Part shown: positions 28,773-38,912 of the stretch, one piece after another
Numbering within the stretch: position 1 is the first letter of the stretch
Layout: every line of letters starts with the position of its first letter
NCBI RefSeq assembly: GCF_038502225.1
Contig: NC_091300.1
Span: 44,217,188 to 44,281,187, forward strand
Direction: 5' to 3'
Length of the DNA stretch: 64,000 nt
From: Cherax quadricarinatus
Lineage: Eukaryota; Arthropoda; Malacostraca; Decapoda; Parastacidae
Notes under the pieces: model-generated
What the model saw: only the letters and a program-made list of their open reading frames with translations
What the model was told of the DNA's origin: nothing
Database searches by the model: none
Made by a program: the position numbers and the translations under genes

Positions 28773-30159
28773 GTTGCTACCACCAGGTGTGCACACACAG
28801 TAGTGTGTGTGTGTGGTTGCTACCACAAGGTGTGCACGCACAGTAGTGTGTGTGTGTGTGTGTGTGGTTGCTACCACCAGGTGTGCACACACAGTAGTGT
28901 GTGTGTGTGGTTGCTACCACAAGGTGTGCACGCACAGTAGTGTGTGTGTGTGTGTGTGTGGTTGCTACCACCAGGTGTGCACACACAGTAGTGCGTGTGT
29001 GTGGTTGCTACCACCAGGTGTGCACGCACAGTGCGTGTGTGTGTGGTTGCTACCATCAGATGTGCACACACAGTAGTGTGTGTGTGTGTGGTTGCTATCA
29101 CCAGGTGTGCACACACAGTAGTGTGTGTGTGGTTGCTACCACAAGGTGTGCACGCACAGTAGTGCCTGTATGTGGTTGCTACCACCAGGTGTGCACACAC
29201 AGTAGTGCGTGTATGTAGTTGCTACCACCAGGTGTGCACACACAGTAGTGTGTGTGGTTGCTACCACCAGGTGTGCACGCACAGTAGTGTGTGTATGTGG
29301 TTGCTACCACCAGGTGTGCACACACAGTAGTGCGTGTATGTAGTTGCTACCACCAGGTGTGCACACACAGTAGTGTGTGTGTGTGGTTGCTACCACCAGG
29401 TGTGCACGCACAGTAGTGCGTGTATGTGGTTGCTACCACCAGGTGTGCACACACAGTAATGTGTGTGTGTGGTTGCTACCACTAGGTGTGCACGCACAGT
29501 AGTGCGTGTATGTGGTTGCTACCACCAGGTGTGCACACACAATAGTGCGTGTATGTGGTTGCTACCACCAGGTGTGCACGCACAGTAGTGTGTGTGCATG
29601 TGTGTGTGTGGTTGCTACCACCAGGTGTGCACACACAGTAGTGCGTGTGTGTGGTTGCTACCACCAGGTGTGCACGCACAGTGCGTGTGTGTGTGGTTGC
29701 TACCATCAGATGTGCACACACAGTAGTGTGTGTGTGTGTGGTTGCTATAACCAGGTGTGCACACACAGTAGTGAGTGTGTGTGGTTGCTACCACAAGGTG
29801 TGCACGCACAGTAGTGCGTGTATGTGGTTGCTACCACTAGGTGTGCACACACAGTAGTGCGTGTATGTAGTTGCTACCACCAGGTGTGCACGCACAGTAG
29901 TGCGTGTATGTGGTTGCTACCACCAGGTGTGCACACACAGTAATGTGTGTGTGTGGTTGCTACCACCAGGTGTGCACGCACAGTAGTGCGTGTATGTGGT
30001 TGCTATCACCAGGTGAGCACACACAGTAGTGTGTGTGTGTGTGGTTGCTACCACCAGGTGTGCACGCACAGTAGTGTGTGTGTGTAGTTGCTACCACCAG
30101 GTGTGCACACACAGTAGTGTGTGTGTGTGTGGTTGCTACCACCAGGTGTGCACGCACAG

Positions 30160-30199
<40 letters not shown>

Positions 30200-31000
30200 T
30201 TGTTACCACCAGGTGTGCACACACAGTAGTGTGTGTGTGTGGTTGCTACCACAAGGTGTGCACGCACAGTAGTGTGTGTGTGTGTGTGTGTGGTTGCTAC
30301 CACCAGGTGTGCACACACAGTAGTGCGTGTGTGTGGTTGCTACCACCAGGTGTGCACGCACAGTGCGTGTGTGTGTGTGGTTGCTACCATCAGATGTGCA
30401 CACACAGTAGTGTGTGTGTGTGTGGTTGCTATCACCAGGTGTGCACACACAGTAGTGTGTGTGTGTGGTTGCTACCACAAGATGTGCACGCACAGTAGTG
30501 CGTGTATGTGGGTGCTACCACCAGGTGTGCACGCACAGTAGTGTGTGTGTGTGGTTGCTACCACCAGGTGTGCACACACAGTAGTGTGTGTGTGTGGTTG
30601 CTACCACAAGGTGTGCACGCACAGTAGTGTGTGTGTGTGGTTGCTACCACCAGGTGTGCACACACAGTAGTGCGTGTGTGTGGTTGCTACCACCAGGTGT
30701 ACACGCACAGTAGTATGTGTGTGTGTGTGTGTGGTTGCTACCACCAGGTGTGCACACACAGTAGTGTGTGTGTGTGGTTGCTATCACAAGGCGTGCACGC
30801 ACAGTAGTGTGTGTGTGTGGCTGCTACCACCAGGTGTGCACACACAGTAGTGCGTGTGTGTGGTTGCTACCACCAAGTGTGCACACACAGTAGTGTGTGT
30901 GTGTGGTTGCTACCACCAGGTGTGCACACACAGTAGTGCGTGTGTGTGGTTGCTACCACAAGGTGTGCACGCACAGTAGTGTGTGTGTGTGTGGTTGCTA
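28645..31000. repeat. GT-rich minisatellite (left block), ~47 bp unit
   Basis: The unit is (GT)n then GGTTGCTACCACCAGGTGTG then CACACACAGTAGT, with variable GT length and CACGCACA variants; about 50 units. Higher-order duplication is visible (the 28999-29120 pattern recurs near 29641 and 30322). It contains many alternating purine-pyrimidine tracts. It continues at 36030-36200 after the PLE palindrome. All frames inside are repeat artefacts. Confidence 0.95.
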
Positions 31001-31045
31001 GTTGGTTTAGAAAGACACGTAAGCAAACACTATAACATATTTATT

Positions 31046-31090
31046 AGAAAACGTTTCGGTCCTGGGACCTTGATCACTTCTAACATACAG
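31046..31090 (-). ncRNA. Hammerhead-like motif of the PLE, family F (G3-C8 core)
   Basis: Minus strand: AGAA, core GTGATCA, extra A, stem II GGTC-CCAG-GACC, GAAACGTT, TTCT. Stem I is AGAA/TTCT. Positions 3 and 8 are G and C, a swap of the canonical C and G. The palindromic ACGT of stem III is kept. Confidence 0.65.
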
Positions 31091-31094
31091 AGGT

Positions 31095-31125
31095 AGAAAG
31101 ACATTATATATATAGGCGGAGAGTG
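31095..31125 (-). promoter_or_regulatory. TATA-like box in the PLE terminal region
   Basis: The minus strand reads CCGCCTATATATATAATGTC about 20-60 bases before the HHR. The short HHR elements have TATA boxes at a comparable place (TATATAAGCC, TTTATAAGC, TATATAAAGG, TTATATACCC). An internal Pol II promoter upstream of the ribozyme is inferred. Confidence 0.45.
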
Positions 31126-31153
31126 AGATGTGACGCACGTGACCTGAGGAATG

Positions 31154-31237
31154 TCATAAGAACATAAGAATGGAGGAACACTGTAGAAGGCCTACTGGCC
31201 CATGCGAGGCAGGTCCTTATCAAAACAACCTCTGTCT
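31154..31237 (-). repeat. CR1 3' tail inserted in the PLE 3' region (left arm)
   Basis: CATAAGAACATAAGAATGG, CTACTGGCCCATGCGAGGC and TCCTTATCAAAACAACC match the CR1 tail. A rearranged version is in the right arm at 35851-35925. Confidence 0.8.
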
Positions 31238-31263
31238 ATGATGAGGACGGGTAGACGATGAAA

Positions 31264-33505
31264 TCATGTGACTCCTGTGTTGTTGGGTTGGTGCTGCTTA
31301 AGTATCATGTATGCCAATGTTTTTGAAATTTTGTAGTTTCCAGTGTTGCGTTCTATAGTGTCGGTGACGGTGATTAGTGAGGCTTCTAGGCACCGTCGGC
31401 GTCTGAGGTCTGGTTCGGTGAGAACGAGTTGTGCCTCGTTCCAGTTCATCAAATGCCCCGTGGAGTCTCTGTGGAGGACACAGGCGTACCTTACATCGTC
31501 TCTGTTAGAGGCATTTCGATGCTCATTCAGGCGGACTGCAAGATCTCTGCCTGTCTCGCCTACATATTTCTTGGGACAGAACCCACAGGGGATAGTGTAG
31601 ACGCCTGCTGTAGAAGTTAGAGGTGTGGGGCTGCGTTTAGTAGTGAGGTCTTTGATAGAGGATGTGTTTATGGTGGAAACGTTGATGTTACTCATAGCAA
31701 GTGCCCGGCGAGTATTCGTGGCAACATCGCCACATGGGAGTACTATGAACTGTTTAGGGGGCTGTTCCATGGGCGGTTTGTTGAGGATAGCTTGTGCCTT
31801 GAGTCTGCAATCTCGGATGAAGAAAGATGGGAACTGAAGACGTGTAAAGGCTTGTGTTATGTAAGTGCATTCTTCTTCTAGAAAACAAGGGCTGGAGATG
31901 CGAAGAGCTCTCAAGAAGAAGCCAATGAGGACTCCTCTCTTAGTGCGGGTATCTTGGTGTGAATAAAAGTGTATAAGATCGTCCTTGTTGGTAGGTTTTC
32001 TATACACTTTGAAGAGAAGTTTGTCACTGTCGGGAGATCTGCACAGTAGAACGTCGAGGAAAGGAAGTTTGCCATCATTTTCGAGTTCAAGTGTAAACTT
32101 TATTGATGGTTCAACTGCATTGATCTTGTTGAGAAGGGCCTGGATATTGAGACGTCTCGGATAGAAAACCAATATATCATCAACGTATCTTAGCCAGGTA
32201 ACGGTGTTGGGAATGAGGGTGCTGAATTTCTCTGTCTCCAAGTTTTCCATGAAGAGGTTGGCAAGCACAGCACTGAGCGGGCTGCCCATTGCCATCCCAA
32301 AGCATTGTTTGTAACAGTTGTCCTGATACTTGAAGAAGTTGAAATTAACACACAGTTCCACTAGATTGATGAAATCTAGAAGAGGTAAAGGGAGGTCGTG
32401 GTTTTCAGTGAGCCTCTGTCTCAGAATGTTGATTGCAGCGTCAGTAGGAACGTTGGTAAAGAGGGCTGTGACATCGAAGGAAGCCATGCTTTTGTTTTTG
32501 ACATTCAGGTTGGAAATTCGGGAGAGAAGGTCACCTGAGTGTTTGAGGTGGGCTTGACTGATAGTGCCCAGAAGCGCTGAAAGGTATTTGGCAAGGTGGC
32601 CGGCTAGTCTGTGTGGTGCACTCCCTATGCCCGAAGTGATAGGCCGTAGTGGGATGCCAGGTTTGTGTGTCTTAGGAAGGCCATACAGGCGTGCTGGTTT
32701 CGGTTGACCTGGTAAAAGTTTAAGTAGTTTTTTGCCTTGTTCTGATTTTCGTAAGATGCTACGAGCCTTTTGAAGGAAAGTCTGGGTACTTTGAAGTAGC
32801 ACTGATTCCGATACAGGCTGGTATGTGTTGGCATCGTTGAGAAGATTTAAGACTTTATTGTTGTAGTCGACAGTGTTGAGTAACACCACACCACCTCCTT
32901 TGTCAGCGGTTGTAATGACGATATCATCGTTGTTGGCCAAGTTCCTGAGTGCTTGGATGTATCTTCTGGGAATGACCGGTCTTGAAGGCTCAGTAGCTGC
33001 AGCAGTGATGATTCCTTGGACAAAGCCCTTTTGAAACTCGGAGTCTCCAAAAGGTTGGTTCTTGGTTACCATATCCACCAGATTATGTTTCTTGTTGATG
33101 CCAGTAGTAAACTTGAGCCCTAGGCTGAGGGCTTCTGTCTCGGTGACGGTTAGTGTATAGGAAGATAAGTTATTTATGATTTCTGGTCGTCCCATTTCGC
33201 TCCATTTGCTGTGGGAACACAGGTCTTGTAGTTTTCGTGATAGCTTCAATTTCTGTTGGATGTTGGCAGTGGTAACTTGGCTGAGTATATATTCTGCAGT
33301 CCTTCTGTCAGGAGTAGGAAGTGAAGCACGAATCTGAGCGGCACGTAATGAGGCCTCCTTCTGAGCATGTCGCAGTTCATCAGAGCTTTCTCTAAGGTAG
33401 GCGTAAACAGCAGGAGAGAAAGGGTGTCTAGATGTGGTCAGTTGTCGAGGAGTGGACCGTGGTATCACCATCTCAGCAATACAGTCTTCTAGGAAGATGT
33501 GTCGG
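31264..33505 (-). CDS. PLE polyprotein, left copy (N-terminus missing): RT and GIY-YIG endonuclease
   Basis: Homology starts at RHIFLEDCIAEMV (33504) and runs to the stop at 31264. The 49 residues upstream to the ATG at 33651 are antisense of the right copy and not genuine. Domains in order: N-terminal helical region, DKGGGVVLLNTVDY, PKTHKPGIPLRPI, SFDVTALFTNVP, GMAMGSPLSAVLANLF, LRYVDDILVF (catalytic Asp pair), linker, then GVYTIPCGFCPKKYVGETGR and RLNEH (GIY-YIG nuclease). All catalytic motifs seem intact. The copy lacks the first ~29 codons and a normal start, so it is probably not expressed as a full protein. Confidence 0.85.
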
Positions 33506-33520
33506 ACACTGCAACACACT
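33496..33520 (+). other. Conserved PLE leader and palindrome junction
   Basis: GTCGGACACTGCAACACACT immediately precedes the ATG. It matches TGTCAGACACTGCAACA in all short HHR elements. The left arm ends within this leader at TGTCGG, so the inversion joint lies on microhomology. Confidence 0.6.
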
Positions 33521-35821
33521 ATGGACATAGCATACAGAGAATACCTTTCTCTCCTACTCAAAGCTAATAGTCTTCGGAACCGACACATCTTCCTAGAAGA
33601 CTGTATTGCTGAGATGGTGATACCACGGTCCACTCCTCGACAACTGACCACATCTAGACACCCTTTCTCTCCTGCTGTTTACGCCTACCTTAGAGAAAGC
33701 TCTGATGAACTGCGACATGCTCAGAAGGAGGCCTCATTACGTGCCGCTCAGATTCGTGCTTCACTTCCTACTCCTGACAGAAGGACTGCAGAATATATAC
33801 TCAGCCAAGTTACCACTGCCAACATCCAACAGAAATTGAAGCTATCACGAAAACTACAAGACCTGTGTTCCCACAGCAAATGGAGCGAAATGGGACGACC
33901 AGAAATCATAAATAACTTATCTTCCTATACACTAACCGTCACCGAGACAGAAGCCCTCAGCCTAGGGCTCAAGTTTACTACTGGCATCAACAAGAAACAT
34001 AATCTGGTGGATATGGTAACCAAGAACCAACCTTTTGGAGACTCCGAGTTTCAAAAGGGCTTTGTCCAAGGAATCATCACTGCTGCAGCTACTGAGCCTT
34101 CAAGACCGGTCATTCCCAGAAGATACATCCAAGCACTCAGGAACTTGGCCAACAACGATGATATCGTCATTACAACCGCTGACAAAGGAGGTGGTGTGGT
34201 GTTACTCAACACTGTCGACTACAACAATAAAGTCTTAAATCTTCTCAACGATGCCAACACATACCAGCCTGTATCGGAATCAGTGCTACTTCAAAGTACC
34301 CAGACTTTCCTTCAAAAGGCTCGTAGCATCTTACGAAAATCAGAACAAGGCAAAAAACTACTTAAACTTTTACCAGGTCAACCGAAACCAGCACGCCTGT
34401 ATGGCCTTCCTAAGACACACAAACCTGGCATCCCACTACGGCCTATCACTTCGGGCATAGGGAGTGCACCACACAGACTAGCCGGCCACCTTGCCAAATA
34501 CCTTTCAGCGCTTCTGGGCACTATCAGTCAAGCCCACCTCAAACACTCAGGTGACCTTCTCTCCCGAATTTCCAACCTGAATGTCAAAAACAAAAGCATG
34601 GCTTCCTTCGATGTCACAGCCCTCTTTACCAACGTTCCTACTGACGCTGCAATCAACATTCTGAGACAGAGGCTCACTGAAAACCACGACCTCCCTTTAC
34701 CTCTTCTAGATTTCATCAATCTAGTGGAACTGTGTGTTAATTTCAACTTCTTCAAGTATCAGGACAACTGTTACAAACAATGCTTTGGGATGGCAATGGG
34801 CAGCCCGCTCAGTGCTGTGCTTGCCAACCTCTTCATGGAAAACTTGGAGACAGAGAAATTCAGCACCCTCATTCCCAACACCGTTACCTGGCTAAGATAC
34901 GTTGATGATATATTGGTTTTCTATCCGAGACGTCTCAATATCCAGGCCCTTCTCAACAAGATCAATGCAGTTGAACCATCAATAAAGTTTACACTTGAAC
35001 TCGAAAATGATGGCAAACTTCCTTTCCTCGACGTTCTACTGTGCAGATCTCCCGACAGTGACAAACTTCTCTTCAAAGTGTATAGAAAACCTACCAACAA
35101 GGACGATCTTATACACTTTTATTCACACCAAGATACCCGCACTAAGAGAGGAGTCCTCATTGGCTTCTTCTTGAGAGCTCTTCGCATCTCCAGCCCTTGT
35201 TTTCTAGAAGAAGAATGCACTTACATAACACAAGCCTTTACACGTCTTCAGTTCCCATCTTTCTTCATCCGAGATTGCAGACTCAAGGCACAAGCTATCC
35301 TCAACAAACCGCCCATGGAACAGCCCCCTAAACAGTTCATAGTACTCCCATGTGGCGATGTTGCCACGAATACTCGCCGGGCACTTGCTATGAGTAACAT
35401 CAACGTTTCCACCATAAACACATCCTCTATCAAAGACCTCACTACTAAACGCAGCCCCACACCTCTAACTTCTACAGCAGGCGTCTACACTATCCCCTGT
35501 GGGTTCTGTCCCAAGAAATATGTAGGCGAGACAGGCAGAGATCTTGCAGTCCGCCTGAATGAGCATCGAAATGCCTCTAACAGAGACGATGTAAGGTACG
35601 CCTGTGTCCTCCACAGAGACTCCACGGGGCATTTGATGAACTGGAACGAGGCACAACTCGTTCTCACCGAACCAGACCTCAGACGCCGACGGTGCCTAGA
35701 AGCCTCACTAATCACCGTCACCGACACTATAGAACGCAACACTGGAAACTACAAAATTTCAAAAACATTGGCATACATGATACTTAAGCAGCACCAACCC
35801 AACAACACAGGAGTCACGTGA
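33521..35821 (+). CDS. PLE polyprotein, right copy, apparently full-length: RT and GIY-YIG endonuclease
   Basis: A 766-residue frame. ATG at 33521 is preferred over 33434 because the extra 29 residues are antisense of the left arm. The genuine N-terminus is MDIAYREYLSLLLKANSLRN. Approximate residues: 220 DKGGGVV, 292-310 PKTHKPGIPLRP, 361 SFDVTALFTNVP, 422 GMAMGSPLSA, 460 YVDDILVF (RT active site), 654-683 GVYTIPCG to RLNEH (GIY-YIG with CxxC), about 725 CLEASLI (Glu). The telomerase-related RT and GIY-YIG nuclease together carry out target-primed integration. No stop or frameshift is visible, so this is the only plausible source of active PLE machinery in the window. Its 5' promoter region is lost at the palindrome centre. 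Confidence 0.88.
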   Translation: MDIAYREYLSLLLKANSLRNRHIFLEDCIAEMVIPRSTPRQLTTSRHPFSPAVYAYLRESSDELRHAQKEASLRAAQIRASLPTPDRRTAEYILSQVTTANIQQKLKLSRKLQDLCSHSKWSEMGRPEIINNLSSYTLTVTETEALSLGLKFTTGINKKHNLVDMVTKNQPFGDSEFQKGFVQGIITAAATEPSRPVIPRRYIQALRNLANNDDIVITTADKGGGVVLLNTVDYNNKVLNLLNDANTYQPVSESVLLQSTQTFLQKARSILRKSEQGKKLLKLLPGQPKPARLYGLPKTHKPGIPLRPITSGIGSAPHRLAGHLAKYLSALLGTISQAHLKHSGDLLSRISNLNVKNKSMASFDVTALFTNVPTDAAINILRQRLTENHDLPLPLLDFINLVELCVNFNFFKYQDNCYKQCFGMAMGSPLSAVLANLFMENLETEKFSTLIPNTVTWLRYVDDILVFYPRRLNIQALLNKINAVEPSIKFTLELENDGKLPFLDVLLCRSPDSDKLLFKVYRKPTNKDDLIHFYSHQDTRTKRGVLIGFFLRALRISSPCFLEEECTYITQAFTRLQFPSFFIRDCRLKAQAILNKPPMEQPPKQFIVLPCGDVATNTRRALAMSNINVSTINTSSIKDLTTKRSPTPLTSTAGVYTIPCGFCPKKYVGETGRDLAVRLNEHRNASNRDDVRYACVLHRDSTGHLMNWNEAQLVLTEPDLRRRRCLEASLITVTDTIERNTGNYKISKTLAYMILKQHQPNNTGVT

Positions 35822-35850
35822 TTTCATCGTCTACCCTCGTCCTCATCATA

Positions 35851-35925
35851 GGCCTTCAGAGGTTCCTCCATTCTTATGTTCTTATGACATCAGGTCACGT
35901 GCGTCACATCTGCCTCGCATGGGCT
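35851..35925 (+). repeat. Rearranged CR1 3' tail in right PLE arm
   Basis: GGCCTTCAGAGGTTCCTCC plus ATTCTTATGTTCTTATGAC, and separately TGCCTCGCATGGGC, are pieces of the same CR1 tail that is intact in the left arm. The pieces are out of order. Confidence 0.65.
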
Positions 35926-35929
35926 CTGT

Positions 35930-35985
35930 AGTAGTGATCAAGGTTCTACAGTTTTCTAATAAATATGTTATAGTGTTTGCTTACG
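35930..35985 (+). ncRNA. Broken hammerhead motif, right PLE arm
   Basis: Core GTGATCAAGG is present at 35934, but CCAGGACCGAAACG is replaced by TTCTACAG, destroying stem II and the GAAA box. Tail TTTTCTAATAAATATG is kept. Not functional as read. Confidence 0.6.
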
Positions 35986-36029
35986 TGTCTTTCTAAACCA
36001 ACTTGTCGGTATTTATTACCAAGGTTTAT

Positions 36030-36200
36030 ACCACACACAGTAGTGCGTGTGTGTGGTTGCTACCACCAGGTGTGCACACACAGTAGTGCGTGTGTGTGGA
36101 TGCTACCACCAGGTGTGCACACACAGTAGTGCGTGTGTGTGGTTGCTACTACCAGGTGTGCACACACAGTAGTGCGTGTGTGTGGATGCTACCACCAGGT
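36030..36200. repeat. GT-rich minisatellite (right block)
   Basis: Four further units of the 28645-31000 array, ending ACCACCAGGTG before unique sequence. Confidence 0.9.
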
Positions 36201-36705
36201 GTAGCAGTGACTCACGTTGCAGCTCTTAACATCGTTAACATGAAGTCTCTGTGGATAACAATAGTGACAACTAAGCTTGTTAAAACACCATAGTCATCTC
36301 TACAGTTAATATTTTGTAACTTACCAAGTTTTTCTTCTAAACATCATTAATTATGAGCCCATAAACACAAATATTTGTAAATTTATTATGAGAATATTTT
36401 CCGTGGTGTGATACACTGAGTGGCAGTGTACATATACCGAGAGGAGAATATTGATAAAAAAGGAAATGTAACAGATACACTGAACGGACGACTGTTATTA
36501 TTATTATTAATATTATTATAATTATTATTATTACTTTGGGAAAGGATAAACCCATAAGTGTCATGCAACCGGAGCGGAATAAGAGGAAAGAAAGACTGGG
36601 AAAGAAGTTTTAATTTCTTGATTTAAGGGGTTTCCAGCAGCAACAAAGCTCACACCGCCACTCCTTGAAATGTACGAGACATATCAAACAATAAACACTT
36701 GTGAA
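36201..36705. other. No gene seen; short TTA repeat
   Basis: Contains an imperfect (TTA)n at 36494-36534, otherwise nothing recognisable. Confidence 0.45.
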
Positions 36706-37960
36706 AACAGGAACACATATACACAGTGTCAACATCCGTGGTCACAAACCCCTCAGTCTGATGCAACCGGATACACTGTGCCAACGTTCGTGGTCACAGA
36801 CCTATCAACCTGATACACCCAGTTACTCTGTGGCAATATATGTAGTTCCACCCGTCAACCTGATACAACAAGTTACACTGTGTCAATATGTGTGGTTCCA
36901 CCCGTCAACCTGATACAACAAGTTACACTGTGTCAATATGTGTGGTTCCACCCGTCAACCTGATACAACAAGTTACACTGTGTCAATATGTGTGGTTCCA
37001 CCCGTCAACCTGATACAACAAGTTACACTGTGGCAATATGTGTGGTTCCACCCGTCAACCTGATACAACAAGTTACACTGTGACAATATGTGTGGTTCCA
37101 CCCGTCAACCTGATACAACAAGTTACACTGTGTCAATATGTGTGGTTCCACCAGTCAACCTGATACAACAAGTTACACTGTGGCAATATGTGTGGTTCCA
37201 CCCGTCAACCTGGTACAACAAGTTACACTGTGGCAATATGTGTGGTTCCACCCGTCAACCTGATACAACAAGTTACACTGTGGCAATATGTGTGGTTCCA
37301 CCCGTCAACCTGATACAACAAGTTACACTGTGGCAATATGTGTGGTTCCACCCGTCAACCTGATACAACAAGTTACACTGTGGCAATATGTGTGGTTCCA
37401 CCCGTCAACCTGATACAACAAGTTACACTGTGGCAATATGTGTGGTTCCACCCGTCAACCTGATACAACAAGTTACACTGTGGCAATATGTGTGGTTCCA
37501 CCCGTCAACCTGATACAACAAGTTACACTGTGGCAATATGTGTGGTTCCACCCGTCAACCTGATACAACAAGTTACACTGTGGCAATATGTGTGGTTCCA
37601 CCCGTCAACCTGATACAACAAGTTACACTGTGGCAATATGTGTGGTTCCACCCGTCAACCTGGTACAACAAGTTACACTGTGGCAATATGTGTGGTTACA
37701 CCCGTCAACCTGATACAACAAGTTACACTGTGGCAATATGTGTGGTTCCACCCGTCAACCTGATACAACAAGTTACACTGTGGCAATATGTGTGGTTCCA
37801 CCCGTCAACCTGATACAACAAGTTACACTGTGGCAATATGTGTGGTTACACCCGTCAACCTGATACAGCCAGATTCATTATATCAGTATCCGTGGTCCTA
37901 GATCTATCAATCTGCTACAGACATATACACTGTGTCAACATCCGTGGTCGTATCTATCTA
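36706..37960. repeat. 50 bp minisatellite, ~23 units
   Basis: The unit is TGTGGCAATATGTGTGGTTC + CACCCGTCAACCTGATACAA + CAAGTTACAC. Central units are near-identical; units at both ends (36706-36840 and 37870-37960) are diverged. Since 50 is not a multiple of 3, frames rotate, giving false 91-residue frames. Confidence 0.97.
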
Positions 37961-38049
37961 CAACTTTTTTTTATACTGCATTTATCTTACCCTACGGGGA
38001 CGTTGCGACAATTCATGTTTGCTCTCGCCTGCTTCTATACACAAAAGCT

Positions 38050-38870
38050 CACTTGCGTACTACAGCCTTCCGCTCAGTGTTTTCCTGAACACTTTCAGTG
38101 TCATTCTCATACCGTGGCTGTGTACACTGATGATTCCAAATCCCTAGATGTTGTCGGGTATATAATGTTGTTTTCCATAAAGAATTATTCAAGGTTATTT
38201 AATTGAAGTGATCAGTATTTTCGCAGGAGAGTTGTTATACTAAATCTCACTGTTCTCAAACACATTGCGACCAAGTTCCCCTCATCATTCGTGATTGTTT
38301 CTGACTCCTATAGTGAGTTACAAACAATCCAGAAATTCTACTCCTCTCATTCCATAGCCAGTCGTATACAGATTTCGTTGGAACATGTTTCTAGTAAACA
38401 GAAAGAAATTTTTGTTTAGCTGCATATCTGGATTCACGAGTTATCAAGGCAATAAACAAGCAGATTCAGCCACTCAGTCAGCTACTCAGGACCTCTAAAT
38501 TTCCCTCAAGGGTATAAGTTACTTGGACTAGTTTTCAGTACTCTCGCGTCCAAGTCCACAACTGCTCGCAACACGGTGATCCACAGTTAGGATTTCTGGC
38601 CATTTTCTTACCACCGCTATACAGTTTCAGGAAACTGCACTCTTACGATTATCAGCAGGACACATGTGACTCACGGATACCATGTGGAGAATCGATTAAC
38701 ACTGCTCTGTGAAGATTGTCAGGTGACACTATCAGTCCACCTTCTCTTATCTATCAGGTAGCAATCATGATTCACTTCTGTTATCTTCACTGTCCCATCA
38801 CACTTTGACTTCCACGCTGAAAATCTCACCTATGATGCAGTATTTATTTTTGAATTAGTAACTGAAACAA
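38050..38870 (+). pseudogene. LINE remnant with RNase H domain (I/Jockey-type C-terminus)
   Basis: Found by translation with frame jumps: HTVAVYTDDSKSLDVVGY (RNase H start, about 38105-38160), then FVIVSDSYSELQTIQKFYSS and SIASRIQ (38285-38370), VSSKQKEIF, and TRTHVTHGYHVENR with LLCEDCQVTLSVHLL near 38655-38755. The latter matches the TH-x-Y..CxxC..H C-terminal motif of RNase H-bearing LINEs. Stops and frameshifts are frequent, so this is an old dead copy. The RT part is absent, probably lost at the neighbouring minisatellite. Confidence 0.7.
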
Positions 38871-38912
38871 ATGTATTGTAACAACTAAAATTATAGTTTT
38901 TACTTTTGGCAG

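Larger units (their letters stand above)
31001..36029. mobile_element. Palindromic pair of Penelope-like elements (head-to-head)
   Basis: The left arm 31001-33505 (minus) and right arm 33580 to about 36029 (plus) are inverted copies whose 740-odd shared residues look identical. A ~74 base unique spacer at 33506-33579 belongs to the right copy (its leader and first 20 codons). The outer ends read GTTGGTTTAGAAAGACACG and CGTGTCTTTCTAAACCAAC. The right end has the extension GTCGGTATTTATTACC. The arms contain RT-GIY-YIG ORFs, TATATATATA near 31105-31114 and an HHR at 31046. The pair interrupts the GT-rich minisatellite. A clear TSD was not found. Confidence 0.88.

Noticed and set aside
28635..30541. 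Many Cys/Val or His/Thr frames of 60-110 residues
   Set aside because: Artefacts of GT-rich minisatellite units.
33434..33520. Upstream start codons giving 795-residue PLE proteins in both arms
   Set aside because: The first 29 residues (right) or 49 residues (left) are antisense of the other arm across the palindrome centre; the ATG at 33521 is the credible start.
36706..37960. CRISPR-like regular 50 bp repetition
   Set aside because: Units are contiguous with no unique spacers, and the context is eukaryotic; it is a minisatellite.
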